From: Bacteroidaceae bacterium | Lineage (GTDB): Bacteria > Bacteroidota > Bacteroidia > Bacteroidales > Bacteroidaceae | Direction: 5' to 3' | Assembly: GCA_017547205.1 (NCBI GenBank) | Contig: JAFYQH010000070.1 | Span: forward strand, 1-44,055 | Length of the DNA stretch: 44,055 nucleotides | Shown here: positions 8,412 to 19,874 of the stretch, one piece after another | Position numbering within the stretch: the first letter of the stretch is position 1 | Layout: every line of letters starts with the position of its first letter | The notes under the pieces: generated by a model | Databases searched by the model: none | The model's input: the letters and a program-made list of their open reading frames with translations, nothing else | What the model was told of the DNA's origin: nothing | Translations under genes and position numbers: made by a program

Positions 8412-8452
8412 CGTTCTGGCTCATTTGGTGACAAATGAACCAGAACGGTTTT
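8412..8452 (+). terminator. Terminator or attenuator between tig and clpP
   Basis: A 16-position stem (8412-8427 with 8432-8447, a single C-A mismatch, 4-nt loop GTGA) followed by GTTTTTAAA. It is a strong intrinsic terminator by shape. As no convincing TAnnTTTG box separates it from clpP, clpP expression may depend partly on read-through. Confidence 0.75.
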
Positions 8453-8476
8453 TAAATTGTAAAGTATAGAAATCGA

Positions 8477-9154
8477 ATGATTATGGAGAGAGACGATTTT
8501 AAAAAATATGCCACGAAGCACCTTGGCATGAACAGCATGGTGCTCGATGATGTGATTAAGGCTCAGTCCCAGTATCTTAATCCATATATTCTTGAGGAAC
8601 GTCAGCTCAATGTGACGCAGATGGATGTCTTCTCACGCCTGATGATGGACAGGATAATCTTCCTGGGTACACAGATTGATGATTATACTGCAAATACTCT
8701 TCAGGCACAGCTTTTGTATCTCGATTCAGTCGACAGCGGTAAGGATATATCCATCTATATCAATTCTCCTGGAGGTTCAGTGTATGCAGGTCTGGGTATC
8801 TATGATACCATGCAGTTCATCAGCAGTGATGTCGCTACTATATGCACCGGAATGGCTGCAAGTATGGCGGCAGTGCTGCTTGTGGCCGGTGCGGAAGGCA
8901 AGCGTTCGGCTCTGACCCACAGCCGTGTGATGATACACCAGCCCCTGGGCGGTGTGCAGGGACAGGCCAGTGACATTGAGATTACTGCTCGTGAGATACA
9001 GAAACTGAAGAAGGAACTGTATACAATCATATCTGATCATAGCAAGCAGCCGTTCGACAAAGTTTGGGCCGACAGCGACAGGGATTATTGGATGACTGCT
9101 GCCGAGGCGCAGGAGTATGGTATGATTGACCGTGTGTTGGTGCGCAAGAAGTAA
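8477..9154 (+). CDS. clpP: ATP-dependent Clp protease proteolytic subunit
   Basis: Serine peptidase that forms the double-ring chamber of ClpXP. The catalytic serine sits in GMAASMAAV (Ser129), the histidine in VMIHQPLGG (His154), and the aspartate is probably Asp199 in ADSDRDYWM. The region before the INSPGGSV loop is normal. At 225 residues the protein carries an N-terminal extension of some 20-30 residues relative to E. coli mature ClpP, partly a possible propeptide. Starts at ATG 8477 or 8483 are both possible. clpX follows after 6 nt. Confidence 0.96.
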   Translation: MIMERDDFKKYATKHLGMNSMVLDDVIKAQSQYLNPYILEERQLNVTQMDVFSRLMMDRIIFLGTQIDDYTANTLQAQLLYLDSVDSGKDISIYINSPGGSVYAGLGIYDTMQFISSDVATICTGMAASMAAVLLVAGAEGKRSALTHSRVMIHQPLGGVQGQASDIEITAREIQKLKKELYTIISDHSKQPFDKVWADSDRDYWMTAAEAQEYGMIDRVLVRKK

Positions 9155-9160
9155 TCGGTG

Positions 9161-10387
9161 ATGGCTGAGAAGAAAAGGAAACGTTGCAGCTTCTGCGGCA
9201 GGAGTGAAGAGCAGGTGGCTCTTCTCATGACCGGCATGGAGGGTTATATATGCAATGAGTGTGTGGAGCAGGCCCATGCGATATTGCGCGAGGAGGCTAT
9301 GTTGCCGAAGAGTGACTTCGATATGAAGGAACTGCCGAAACCCAAGGAGATAAAGGCTTTTCTGGATGAATATGTGATTGGTCAGGATGAGGCCAAATGT
9401 GCTCTTGCAGTGTCGGTATATAACCATTATAAACGTCTTATGCAGCGCGATGCATGCGAGGATGTCGAGATAGAGAAGAGCAATATCATAATGGTGGGCA
9501 GTACGGGTACGGGAAAGACTCTGCTCGCCCGTACGATAGCCCGTTTGTTGAAGGTTCCCTTTACAATAGTGGATGCAACCGTGCTTACTGAGGCCGGTTA
9601 TGTAGGTGAGGATGTTGAGAGCCTTCTTACGCGTCTGCTGCAGGTTGCCGACTATAATGTCGAGGAGGCCGAGCGCGGTATCGTGTTCATTGATGAGATT
9701 GATAAAATCGCGCGCAAGAGCGACAATCCTTCGATAACCCGCGATGTCAGTGGTGAGGGCGTACAGCAGGGCTTGTTGAAACTGCTTGAGGGCTCTATCG
9801 TGAACGTGCCTCCCCAGGGCGGCAGGAAACACCCGGAACAGAAGATGATAGCTGTCAATACGAAGCATATCCTATTTATATGTGGCGGTGCTTTCGACGG
9901 TATTGAGAAGAAGATTGCCCAAAGACTGAACACTCATGTGGTTGGCTTTGACTCGGTTCAGAACTGCATGCATGTGGACAAGGGTGACATGATGCGTTAT
10001 ATAGCTCCTCAGGATCTCCGTTCGTTCGGGCTTATTCCGGAAATTGTGGGCCGTCTGCCTATACTGACATCTTTGCGTCCCTTGGACCGCGAGGCTCTCC
10101 GCAATATTCTGACGGAGCCCAAGAACTCTATAATCAAACAGTATGTGAAGCTTATGGAGATGGATGGCGTGGCACTTTCGTTCGAGGATGAGGCTCTGGA
10201 GTATATTGTGGATGTGGCCATTGAGTATAAATTAGGTGCACGCGGACTGCGTTCCATCGTGGAAACAATAATGATGGACAAGATGTTCGAGATTCCGTCG
10301 AGCGGTGAAGCAGTGTGCCGTATAACCCGTGAGTATGCGAGGGTGCAGGTCGAGAAGAGGCAGGTTCTGAACATGGCGCTTTCGTAA
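9161..10387 (+). CDS. clpX: ATP-dependent Clp protease ATP-binding subunit ClpX
   Basis: AAA+ unfoldase that feeds substrates to ClpP. The N-terminal zinc-binding domain shows CSFC and CNEC pairs; Walker A is GSTGTGKT, Walker B is VFIDEIDK, and [11 protein letters not shown], the sensor region and the pore-loop area (EAGYVGED) are intact. I start at ATG 9161 (408 residues); a GTG one codon earlier is an artefact. The 6-nt gap after clpP implies one transcript. Confidence 0.96.
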   Translation: MAEKKRKRCSFCGRSEEQVALLMTGMEGYICNECVEQAHAILREEAMLPKSDFDMKELPKPKEIKAFLDEYVIGQDEAKCALAVSVYNHYKRLMQRDACEDVEIEKSNIIMVGSTGTGKTLLARTIARLLKVPFTIVDATVLTEAGYVGEDVESLLTRLLQVADYNVEEAERGIVFIDEIDKIARKSDNPSITRDVSGEGVQQGLLKLLEGSIVNVPPQGGRKHPEQKMIAVNTKHILFICGGAFDGIEKKIAQRLNTHVVGFDSVQNCMHVDKGDMMRYIAPQDLRSFGLIPEIVGRLPILTSLRPLDREALRNILTEPKNSIIKQYVKLMEMDGVALSFEDEALEYIVDVAIEYKLGARGLRSIVETIMMDKMFEIPSSGEAVCRITREYARVQVEKRQVLNMALS

Positions 10388-10499
10388 AACATATGTATGG
10401 GCGGAAACCCTCTCTGGTGTGTTCTGGGGGGCGGAAGTGAAAATTGCTCATTTCGCTGTGCCGGTTTTTGTAATATTTATGAAAATATCTTTGAAAAAA

Positions 10500-10532
10500 A
10501 TTGCACGTTTCATTGATATATTTATAACTTTG
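10500..10532 (+). promoter_or_regulatory. Promoter of recQ
   Basis: The box TAACTTTG at 10525-10532 is an exact TAnnTTTG match, preceded at 21 bp by ATTG (10500-10503) as a weak -33. The 168-bp gap between clpX and recQ otherwise holds nothing I can name. The leader before recQ would be short, under 20 nt. Confidence 0.6.
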
Positions 10533-10555
10533 TTTTCAAATAGGCATAGTGTAAA

Positions 10556-12730
10556 ATGACGAAGATGCGCAATTTGACTGAGGTTCTCAAGGAGAATTTC
10601 GGTTTTGATACATTCAAGGGGGATCAGGAGGCTGTCATCAGGAATCTGCTTGCAGGTAATGATGCCTTTGTGCTGATGCCGACAGGCGGCGGTAAGTCCT
10701 TGTGCTACCAGCTGCCGTCACTTGTCATGGAAGGGACGGCGATAGTGATATCGCCGCTGATAGCATTGATGAAGAATCAGGTAGATGCTATAAGGAACCT
10801 CAACGAGGAGGACGGGGTTGCGCATTTCCTCAATTCCTCGCTTACAAAACAGGCGATAGAGGAGGTTAAGTCCGACGTGCTCTCCGGTAAAACGAAATTG
10901 CTCTATGTGGCTCCGGAATCCTTGACAAAGGAGGAGAATGTGGAATTTCTGAAGAGCGTGAAAATATCGTTCTATGCCATCGACGAGGCACACTGCATAT
11001 CGGAGTGGGGCCATGACTTCCGTCCGGAATACCGCCGTATCAGGCCTATTATAAACGAGTTGGGCAAGGCTCCTGTCATTGCGCTCACTGCTACGGCTAC
11101 TACAAAGGTGAGGGATGATATAAAGAAAAATCTCGGGATTCAGGATGCTCCCGATTTCAAGTCTTCTTTCAATAGGCCCAACCTTTACTATGAGGTGCGT
11201 CCGAAGACAAAGAATGTTGACAGGGATATCATAAAGTTCATAAGGTCCAATCCCGGCAAGTCAGGCATAATATATTGTCTTAGCAGGAAAAAGGTCGAGG
11301 AACTTGCAGAAGTACTGCAAACCAATGATATACCGGCAAAGGCATACCACGCGGGGATGGATTCCGCTTTGAGGTCGCAGACACAGGACGACTTCATTAT
11401 GGAAAAGATTGATGTGATTGTGGCTACCATTGCCTTCGGCATGGGAATTGACAAACCCGATGTGCGCTATGTGATACATTATGATATACCGAAGAGCCTG
11501 GAGGGTTACTATCAGGAGACCGGACGCGCAGGCCGTGATGGAGGCGAGGGCCAGTGTATCGCGTTCTATAATAACAAGGACTTGCAGAAACTGGAAAAGT
11601 TCCTTGAGGGAAAGCCACTGGCAGAGCAGTATATTGGCCGCCAGTTGTTACACGAGACAACGGCGTATGCCGAGTCCTCGGTGTGTAGAAGGAAATTGTT
11701 GTTGCATTATTTTGGTGAGGATTACGACGTGGAAAATTGTGGAAATTGTGACAATTGCCAATCGCCTAAGAAAAAGGTTGAGGCAAAGGAATTGCTCGAG
11801 GCAGTGTTGGAGACTGTGCTGGCTTTGAAGGAGAACTTCAAGACTGATTATGTCATAGACGTTCTATTGGGTAAGGAAACTGCCGATGTACTTTCGCACA
11901 AGCATGATGAGCTCGAGTGCTTTGGTTGCGGTGACGATGAGGATGCTAAACGATGGAATGCTGTAATACGTCAGGCTCTCATTGCCGGTTATCTTGACAA
12001 GGATGTGGAGAACTATGGATTGCTGAAGGTTACAAAACAAGGTCGTGCTTTCCTTGACAAGCCTGTATCGTTCAAGATTGTTGAGGACCGTGACTTCGAT
12101 GATGAGGAGGCTGTGGTGCAGTCTACGAGTACGTTTGCTGTAGATCCCGAACTCTATGCAATGCTGAAGAACCTAAGGAAGAAACTCTCGAAGAAACTGG
12201 AACTGCCGCCTTATGTGATATTCCAGGATCCTTCACTTGAAGCGATGGCTACTACATATCCGGTGACTATTGAGGAACTCAAGAATATACCGGGTGTAGG
12301 CGAGGGTAAGGCCAAAAGATACGGCGAAGAGTTCTGCGAACTCATAAAGCGCCATTGTGAGGAAAATGAAATAGACCGCCCCGAAGATATACGAATACGC
12401 ACAGTTGCGAACAAGTCCAAACTTAAAGTGGCAATAATAAATGCAATAGACCGCAAGGTAGCGTTGGATGATTTGGCTATAAGCAAGGGTGTTGAGTTTG
12501 ACGAGCTGCTCGACGATGTGGAGTCTATCGTATATTCAGGAACGAAACTGAATATAGACTATTTCCTGGAAGAGATTCTGGACGAAGATAACCTCGTGGA
12601 GATATATGACTATTTCAAGAATTCCGACACGGACAATATCGATGTCGCCATAGAAGAGCTCGGCGGGGAATACAGCGAAGAGGAGATAAGGCTCGTCCGT
12701 GTGAAGTTCATCTCGGAGATGGGCAATTGA
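10556..12730 (+). CDS. recQ: ATP-dependent DNA helicase RecQ
   Basis: 3'-5' helicase that processes stalled forks and recombination intermediates. Domains in order: helicase core with MPTGGGKSLCYQLP (motif I) and IDEAHCISEWGHDFRPEY (DEAH box and aromatic-rich loop); motif VI QETGRAGRDG; a zinc-binding segment with four cysteines (CRRK...CGNCDNC near 375-400); an RQC winged helix (SHKHDELECFG to KQGRAFL); and an HRDC domain around residues 525-600. The C-terminal 120 residues extend beyond HRDC, and 724 residues is longer than E. coli RecQ (about 610). The HRDC-to-end extension is the form I would expect in Bacteroidetes. Confidence 0.95.
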   Translation: MTKMRNLTEVLKENFGFDTFKGDQEAVIRNLLAGNDAFVLMPTGGGKSLCYQLPSLVMEGTAIVISPLIALMKNQVDAIRNLNEEDGVAHFLNSSLTKQAIEEVKSDVLSGKTKLLYVAPESLTKEENVEFLKSVKISFYAIDEAHCISEWGHDFRPEYRRIRPIINELGKAPVIALTATATTKVRDDIKKNLGIQDAPDFKSSFNRPNLYYEVRPKTKNVDRDIIKFIRSNPGKSGIIYCLSRKKVEELAEVLQTNDIPAKAYHAGMDSALRSQTQDDFIMEKIDVIVATIAFGMGIDKPDVRYVIHYDIPKSLEGYYQETGRAGRDGGEGQCIAFYNNKDLQKLEKFLEGKPLAEQYIGRQLLHETTAYAESSVCRRKLLLHYFGEDYDVENCGNCDNCQSPKKKVEAKELLEAVLETVLALKENFKTDYVIDVLLGKETADVLSHKHDELECFGCGDDEDAKRWNAVIRQALIAGYLDKDVENYGLLKVTKQGRAFLDKPVSFKIVEDRDFDDEEAVVQSTSTFAVDPELYAMLKNLRKKLSKKLELPPYVIFQDPSLEAMATTYPVTIEELKNIPGVGEGKAKRYGEEFCELIKRHCEENEIDRPEDIRIRTVANKSKLKVAIINAIDRKVALDDLAISKGVEFDELLDDVESIVYSGTKLNIDYFLEEILDEDNLVEIYDYFKNSDTDNIDVAIEELGGEYSEEEIRLVRVKFISEMGN

Positions 12731-14245
<1,515 letters not shown>

Positions 14246-14264
14246 GAACAGGAACAGAATAAGT

Positions 14265-15680
14265 ATGAATTTCAAGACCCTTTTTATCTGGATGGCGTTA
14301 GCCGCTTCATCAGTTGCTGCGCAAGTGGAGGATCCGGTCCTGATGACTGTCAACGGGACTCCGGTACATAGATCTGAGTTTGAGTATGCCTTCAACAAGA
14401 ACAACGGGAATTTGAGCGAGAAGGGGCAGAGTGTCGAGGAGTACCTGCCTATGTATGTCGATTTCAAGCTAAAGGTTGAGGAGGCGAAGGCATTGAGGCT
14501 TGATACGGTATCGTCGCTCATTGCCGAATACAAGAGGGACCGTGACCAGTTGGCCGAGGGATATCTTACGGATCCAGGTTTCGTTGACAGCGAGGCTTAC
14601 CGCATATATGCCAAGGATTCGGCTACAATCGGAAAGGATGGTTTCCTTAAGGTTGCGCATATTGTTTTCCTTGCAAAACAGAAGAGTGATGAGGCTGCTG
14701 TTTCCCGGGCCAAGGCACAGATTGACTCTGCATATGTAATGCTTTCACAGGGAAAGACGTTCTCCGAGATTGCTGAATATTTCAAATTGCAGCCACGTTC
14801 AGTTGAACCGTTCGAGATTATAAAGGGGCAGGCTTATGCCGAGTTCGAGCAGGTTGCTTTTGCGCTTGCTGACGGTGAGTATTCCAAACCTTTTGAATCT
14901 CCGGCCGGTTTTCATATAGTGAAGCGTCTTTCATCGCGTCCGTTCGGCTCTTTTGAGGAGTACAAGCCTGCGATAGTGAACATGCTTGAGCAAAGGGACA
15001 TAAAGACTGAGGCCCGCCTTAGGAAAGGACGTGAACTTGTCAAGGAATTCGGTGGCGGTATTACTCCCGAAGAGGCTTTGGCAAGGGAGGACAGTCTTCT
15101 TGAGACGAAGTATCCTGAATTCGGAAACCTGATGCGGGAGTATTACGACGGGCTTCTCTTCTTCGCAGTCTCTACCCGTGAGGTGTGGAACAAGGCATCT
15201 GCTGACGAGGCTGGACTTAAGAAGTTCTTCAAGAAAAACAAGAAAAACTACAAATTCGAGACTCCGCGCTATCGTGGTGCAGTGATATATGCAAACTCGC
15301 AGGAGAATCTTGACAGCATAAAGGCTGTGCTTGAGGGCAAGCCTCACGATGAATACAAGGCTATAATTGAGAAAAATATAGCGAAAGATTCTGTGCGTGC
15401 GGCTCGTGTCGAACTTGGAGTATATGCAATCGGTGACAACGGATGGGTTGACAAGATTGTATTCTCGCAGGGTGATGGCGGCAAGAAGCGTCTCGGGTTC
15501 GGCCTTGTAGACGTTGTGGGTACGGTAATAGATAAACCCGAAACTTACAAGGATGTCAAGGGAGTGGTGGTCAACGATTACCAGAAGTTCCTTGAGGACA
15601 AGTGGGTGAAGTTGTTGCGAAAGAAATATAAGGTGGTTGTTGACCGGGAGGTTCTGAAAAGTGTCAATAACCACAATTAA
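14265..15680 (+). CDS. Periplasmic peptidyl-prolyl isomerase, PpiC/parvulin type
   Basis: A 471-residue exported folding factor. It starts at ATG 14265 with a signal peptide (MNFKTLFIWMALAASSVAAQ, cleavage likely after AAQ or SVA-A). A parvulin domain lies at roughly 122-226, beginning LKVAHIVFL and ending with the FHIVKRL motif. A second, degenerate segment follows. Parvulins assist folding of outer-membrane proteins. It is the first of three adjacent genes of this type (15711, 16577), followed by an OstA-like protein, which points to a shared role in outer-membrane assembly. The upstream in-frame start at 14214 would overlap guaB and is rejected. Confidence 0.85.
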   Translation: MNFKTLFIWMALAASSVAAQVEDPVLMTVNGTPVHRSEFEYAFNKNNGNLSEKGQSVEEYLPMYVDFKLKVEEAKALRLDTVSSLIAEYKRDRDQLAEGYLTDPGFVDSEAYRIYAKDSATIGKDGFLKVAHIVFLAKQKSDEAAVSRAKAQIDSAYVMLSQGKTFSEIAEYFKLQPRSVEPFEIIKGQAYAEFEQVAFALADGEYSKPFESPAGFHIVKRLSSRPFGSFEEYKPAIVNMLEQRDIKTEARLRKGRELVKEFGGGITPEEALAREDSLLETKYPEFGNLMREYYDGLLFFAVSTREVWNKASADEAGLKKFFKKNKKNYKFETPRYRGAVIYANSQENLDSIKAVLEGKPHDEYKAIIEKNIAKDSVRAARVELGVYAIGDNGWVDKIVFSQGDGGKKRLGFGLVDVVGTVIDKPETYKDVKGVVVNDYQKFLEDKWVKLLRKKYKVVVDREVLKSVNNHN

Positions 15681-15710
15681 GTGATTTTTGGAATAATTGC
15701 TGTTGTGGGA

Positions 15711-16568
15711 ATGATAGGTCACGGAATTAAGTTGCTGCTCATGACTGTCGCTGTTTTGACGACAGCCTGCACTGCTGGTGACCCGCATAAGGGCAGGTTT
15801 CCGCTGGCTGAGGTGGATGGAATGTTCCTTTATAAGGATGAGGTCGACCTTATGTATGCGGCGAACGGACAGGGTGCCGATAGCTTGGAGTATGCCGACA
15901 GGTGCATAGAGAGGTGGATTGTTGAGACACTTTTCTACAGCAAGGCTCTGGAGAACGTTGCTACAGACAAGGATATAGACAGGCGTGTGGAACTCTACAA
16001 GAGGAATCTTATACTGAACGAGTATCAGGAGAGGCTGGTTGTTCAGCAACTTGAACCGGCGCTGACGGAAAATGACATAAAGGAGTTCTACAATGAGAAT
16101 ATTGAGATGTTTGAGGTGGATGAACCCATGATCAAAGGTTTTTATCTGAAGGTCCCTTCAAACTCACCACGCATGCATGAGCTACGCCGCTGGTGTCTGT
16201 CTAAGAGTGCCGAGGATTTTGAGAAGATTGAAAAATATTGTCTTTCCAAAGATGCCGTGTTTGAGTGTTTCTTTGAAGAGTGGCTCCCTTTGGATGTCGT
16301 TGCGGCGAAGACTCCTCTGACAGTGAATCAGTTAAAGGATAGGCTTGCCAGAACCGCTACTATAGAGTTCAGCGATAATGGTCATGTCTATTTTGTAAGT
16401 GCCGATACTATGGTTGTCGACGGTGACAGCAAGCCTGTCGAGATGGTTTCGTCCGAAATCAAGAGATTGTTGCTTAACTCAAGGATGGCAGGTTTCATAA
16501 AGGAACGCAAGCAGGAGTTGTATAATGATGCCCTGCAGAAGAATAGCATCAGGATATACTACAAATAA
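15711..16568 (+). CDS. SurA-related lipoprotein, folding-factor-like
   Basis: A 285-residue protein with a lipoprotein signal: a hydrophobic run then LTTACTAG, with the cysteine as the lipidated residue. The N-terminal region resembles the SurA N-domain helices (ERWIVETLFYSKALE, RRVELYKRNLILNEYQE, ENDIKEFYNEN), but I see no clear parvulin active site, so it may be a chaperone without isomerase activity. ATG 15711 gives a normal-length signal; a GTG at 15681 would extend it by ten hydrophobic residues. Only 30 bp separate it from the previous parvulin gene, and 8 bp from the next. Confidence 0.75.
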   Translation: MIGHGIKLLLMTVAVLTTACTAGDPHKGRFPLAEVDGMFLYKDEVDLMYAANGQGADSLEYADRCIERWIVETLFYSKALENVATDKDIDRRVELYKRNLILNEYQERLVVQQLEPALTENDIKEFYNENIEMFEVDEPMIKGFYLKVPSNSPRMHELRRWCLSKSAEDFEKIEKYCLSKDAVFECFFEEWLPLDVVAAKTPLTVNQLKDRLARTATIEFSDNGHVYFVSADTMVVDGDSKPVEMVSSEIKRLLLNSRMAGFIKERKQELYNDALQKNSIRIYYK

Positions 16569-16576
16569 TAGATATT

Positions 16577-17944
16577 ATGGTAAAAAGATACATTTCGGTC
16601 TTGTTTTGCTCTATTGTGTCATTATGCAGTACAGCTTTGTTGGCACAGGATAATGTAATAGACCGTGTTGAGTGGGTTGTCGGTGACAAGTGCATACTTC
16701 GTTCAAACATCGAGGAGTCTATCCGCTATTGGCAGAGTACAGGCCGTGAGTTCAACGGCGATCCGTATTGCGTGGTAGGCGAAGACCTGGCCATACAGAA
16801 ACTTTTCCTTCACCAGGCTGCACTTGACAGTGTGGAGGTGGACGAGAACCAGATAATGCGTGAGGTTGACGCACAGATGGATTATGTGATACAGAAGATT
16901 GGCTCAAAGGAAAAACTTGAGGAGTATTTCAATATGAACTCAGCCGAGATTCGTGAAATGTATCGTGATCAGCTTTACAACATGCGTATGGCCGAGACCA
17001 TGAAGTACAAGATTGTCGGCGACATAAAGGTTTCTCCTCTTCTAGTGCGCCGCTATTGTGATTCGCTTCCAGCAGATAGCATGCCGTTTATCCCGGCACA
17101 GGTCGAAGTGCAGGTACTTACACTTATACCTGCGATAGACCAGGATGAAATTGATCGCGTAAAAGGGGAATTGCGCGACTACACGGAACGTATTATGAAC
17201 GGCGAGACCTCTTTCTCGACCATGGCTTTGCTATATTCTGAGGACCCAGGCTCTGCCCGCCGCGGCGGTGAACTCGATTTTTTGGGGCGTGCCCAGCTGC
17301 AGCCGGAATTTGCTGCCGTTGCATTCAATCTTACCGATCCTGGCAAAGTATCCAAGATTGTAGAGACAGAATATGGCTTCCATATCATACAGCTTATGGA
17401 GAAGCGCGGTGACCGCGTAAAGGTGCGCCATATCTTAAGGACTCCGCGCCGTTCGACAGAGAATATAAAGAAGATGATGTTAAGGCTCGATTCCATATCA
17501 ACCGGTATAAATGCTGGTGAAATCACGTTCGAGGATGCTGTAGGACTTTATTCCGATGATAAGGATACCAGGAATAACTATGGTGTTCTTTATAATAAGC
17601 AGAACGCATCTTCCCGTTTTGGTCTTGACGAACTGCCTGCAGATGTTGCACGTGTGATAGACGGATTGAAACCAGGCGAATTGTCACAGCCATTCACGTG
17701 GACTCTCGACAATGGCAAGACAGTCTGCGCCGTTGTGAAATTGAAATCAAGGATTGAGGCTCACACGGCGACACTGAAGGACGACTATGAGACATTGAAG
17801 AGCCTGTATCAGGCAAAGCTTAGCGATGAGCGTATACAAGAGTGGATAAAGGAGAAACAACGCTCCACATATGTAAGGGTCAATAGGGAAAACCGTGACT
17901 GTGAGTTCAAGTATCCAGGTTGGATCTTTTACGAAGATAAATAA
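16577..17944 (+). CDS. surA: SurA-like peptidyl-prolyl isomerase
   Basis: Periplasmic chaperone for outer-membrane protein precursors. A signal peptide ends near LLAQDN. A SurA N-terminal domain (DNVIDRVEWVVGDKCILRSNIEES) precedes two parvulin domains, at about 174-276 (with LYSEDPGSARRGGELDFLGR and EYGFHIIQL) and at about 282-376 (VKVRHILRTPRRS to LDNGKTVCAVVKL). The second is the less conserved. Length 455 residues, close to E. coli SurA (428). Immediately downstream, the OstA-like gene begins with no gap, so they are one transcript. Confidence 0.88.
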   Translation: MVKRYISVLFCSIVSLCSTALLAQDNVIDRVEWVVGDKCILRSNIEESIRYWQSTGREFNGDPYCVVGEDLAIQKLFLHQAALDSVEVDENQIMREVDAQMDYVIQKIGSKEKLEEYFNMNSAEIREMYRDQLYNMRMAETMKYKIVGDIKVSPLLVRRYCDSLPADSMPFIPAQVEVQVLTLIPAIDQDEIDRVKGELRDYTERIMNGETSFSTMALLYSEDPGSARRGGELDFLGRAQLQPEFAAVAFNLTDPGKVSKIVETEYGFHIIQLMEKRGDRVKVRHILRTPRRSTENIKKMMLRLDSISTGINAGEITFEDAVGLYSDDKDTRNNYGVLYNKQNASSRFGLDELPADVARVIDGLKPGELSQPFTWTLDNGKTVCAVVKLKSRIEAHTATLKDDYETLKSLYQAKLSDERIQEWIKEKQRSTYVRVNRENRDCEFKYPGWIFYEDK

Positions 17945-19570
17945 ATGCATAGGGTACTTCCGTTAATTATTTTCATTACAGTTCTCTTTCCCTCAATCTC
18001 TTGTGGGGCTGTTCCGACTGATAGCACTTCTGTTAAGAAGAGCTATATAAACATGATCCATACCGATGTGACCCGTTTTGATGAGTCCATCAATCCTGAT
18101 GCCTGGATTCTTGTAGGTGATGTGTGCTTCCGTCGTGACAGCATGTACATGTTCTGCGATAGTGCCCACTATTTCCAGAAAAAGAATGCATTTCAGGCTT
18201 TCGGGAACGTGAGAATGGAGCAGGGCGACACTCTCTTTCTCTATGGGGACTATCTTGACTATGACGGTGATTCCAATATGGCCCGTGTGCGAAGGAATGT
18301 CAGACTTGTAGACAAGAATACCGTACTTGAAACCGACAGCCTAGATTATGACAGGAACATGAACCTCGGGTATTTCTTCGATTATGGTATCCTATCCGAT
18401 GCCGAGAGTGTCCTATCATCATTCTACGGCGAGTATGACTTATCTTCTAAGGTAGCCCGTTTTACGGATGATGTGAGCCTTGAGAATCCCCAGTTCAGGA
18501 TGTTGTCCGATACTTTGCACTATAATACTGACAGCAAAATGGCAACGATTGTCGGCCCTACAAACATATATACAGGCGAGAGCGAGGTTTATTCCGAGCG
18601 TGGCATGTACAATACATCGACCAGGCATGCTTTCCTGCTTGACCGTTCTGTCATTTACAACGACCGAAAGAATGTTGTAGCAGACTCCATCTTCTATGAT
18701 TCTGCCATCGGGTACAGTGAGGCTTTCGGCAATATTCTTTATAATGATACGGTAAACCGGAATATGCTTGCCGGTGAGTATGCATATATTAATGAGGTGG
18801 TTGATTCGGCTTATGTTACAGGTCGTGCAATGGTTGTCGATTATTCTCAGAAGGACTCACTTTTCATGCACTCTGATACCATATGGGCAATATCATATAA
18901 TCTCGATACGGATTCCCTTTATCGCCTTGTGAAGGCATATCACAAAGTGCGTGCTTGGGGGCCGACTATGCAGGCTGTCTGTGATTCTCTTGTCTTCGAT
19001 TCTAGGGATACGTGCTTGACAATGTACAAGGACCCCATCCTCTGGAACGAAGGTGTGCAACTGTTGGGTGAAGTGGTGAAGGTATATATGGACAGTACTT
19101 CCATTGACTGGGTCAATGTGATAAACCAGACTCTATATGCCGAAGAGATGGACTCGGTCAACTATAATCAGATAAACGGTCAGGAGATGAAGTTCTTCTT
19201 TGATGAAGGTCGGCTGAACGAGATGCAGGTGATTGGTAGTGTCGGCATTGTATTCTATCCCCTTAATGAGGATAGTACATACATAGGCATGAATACGACA
19301 TTAGCCGGCAGTGCCGTGGCATACCTCAAGGAGGGGCAGGTTGACAAGGTTGTTGTCCCTAAGGATTCAAAGGGAGTGTTGTACCCCATGAGCCAACGTC
19401 CTGCCGACAAACGTTATCTCGACAACTTCGTATGGTTTGATTATGTACGCCCTACAGGAAAGGAGGATATCTTCAACTGGAGAGGCAAGAGTGCCGGTGA
19501 AAAACTGAAAGTGGTGAAGAGGGAGAAAGTTCCTTTGCCATCATTGGATTCATTTAGAAAGGAAGAGTAG
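17945..19570 (+). CDS. OstA/LptA-like protein
   Basis: A 541-residue exported protein with a hydrophobic N-terminus (MHRVLPLIIFITVLFPSISC). The rest is rich in the short beta repeats typical of the OstA family (for example NPDAWILVGDVCFRRDSMYM, AFGNVRMEQGDTLFLYGD, FTDDVSLENPQFRML). OstA-domain proteins make up the LPS-transport bridge (LptA) or the outer-membrane LPS translocon's N-domain (LptD). Without the C-terminal beta-barrel of LptD, this one is more likely an LptA-like or assembly protein. ATG directly follows the surA stop. A lipobox-like ISC near residue 20 makes a lipoprotein anchor possible. Confidence 0.75.
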   Translation: MHRVLPLIIFITVLFPSISCGAVPTDSTSVKKSYINMIHTDVTRFDESINPDAWILVGDVCFRRDSMYMFCDSAHYFQKKNAFQAFGNVRMEQGDTLFLYGDYLDYDGDSNMARVRRNVRLVDKNTVLETDSLDYDRNMNLGYFFDYGILSDAESVLSSFYGEYDLSSKVARFTDDVSLENPQFRMLSDTLHYNTDSKMATIVGPTNIYTGESEVYSERGMYNTSTRHAFLLDRSVIYNDRKNVVADSIFYDSAIGYSEAFGNILYNDTVNRNMLAGEYAYINEVVDSAYVTGRAMVVDYSQKDSLFMHSDTIWAISYNLDTDSLYRLVKAYHKVRAWGPTMQAVCDSLVFDSRDTCLTMYKDPILWNEGVQLLGEVVKVYMDSTSIDWVNVINQTLYAEEMDSVNYNQINGQEMKFFFDEGRLNEMQVIGSVGIVFYPLNEDSTYIGMNTTLAGSAVAYLKEGQVDKVVVPKDSKGVLYPMSQRPADKRYLDNFVWFDYVRPTGKEDIFNWRGKSAGEKLKVVKREKVPLPSLDSFRKEE

Positions 19571-19571
19571 T

Positions 19572-19868
19572 ATGAGCTTTTTCAAGATGCGCGAACCTCG
19601 GAGGTTCGATCATAAGTACATATTCGTGGATGAGCGGAAGGAGAAGCTTGACAAGATTGTCGAAAATGCCAAGCGCGACCTTGGAATGCTTCCGCATGAA
19701 GAGGGCTCCTATCGCGACCGCTTGAGCGGTGCATTCACAAACGACAACTCCCATTTGGCAAGACGTAACGAGTATGGTGAGCGCATTTCATCGCGGGTTG
19801 CAGTGGGTGCCCTGTTTGTGTGTGTTCTTATAATGTATTTCTTGCTCAAAGATGTTTTCGTCTTTTGA
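19572..19868 (+). CDS. Small membrane protein of unknown function upstream of mutL
   Basis: A 98-residue protein with a basic, polar N-terminal part (RKEKLDKIVENAKRDLG) and one hydrophobic C-terminal helix (VAVGALFVCVLIMYFLL). It looks like a tail-anchored inner-membrane protein. I do not recognise a domain. It is one base past the OstA-like stop and 6 nt before mutL, which supports translation as part of the operon. Confidence 0.75.
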   Translation: MSFFKMREPRRFDHKYIFVDERKEKLDKIVENAKRDLGMLPHEEGSYRDRLSGAFTNDNSHLARRNEYGERISSRVAVGALFVCVLIMYFLLKDVFVF

Positions 19869-19874
19869 TCATAT

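Noticed and set aside
14931-16049. A 372-codon minus-strand ORF
   Set aside because: It lies antisense to two folding-factor genes with signal peptides and conserved domains; it is a shadow reading.
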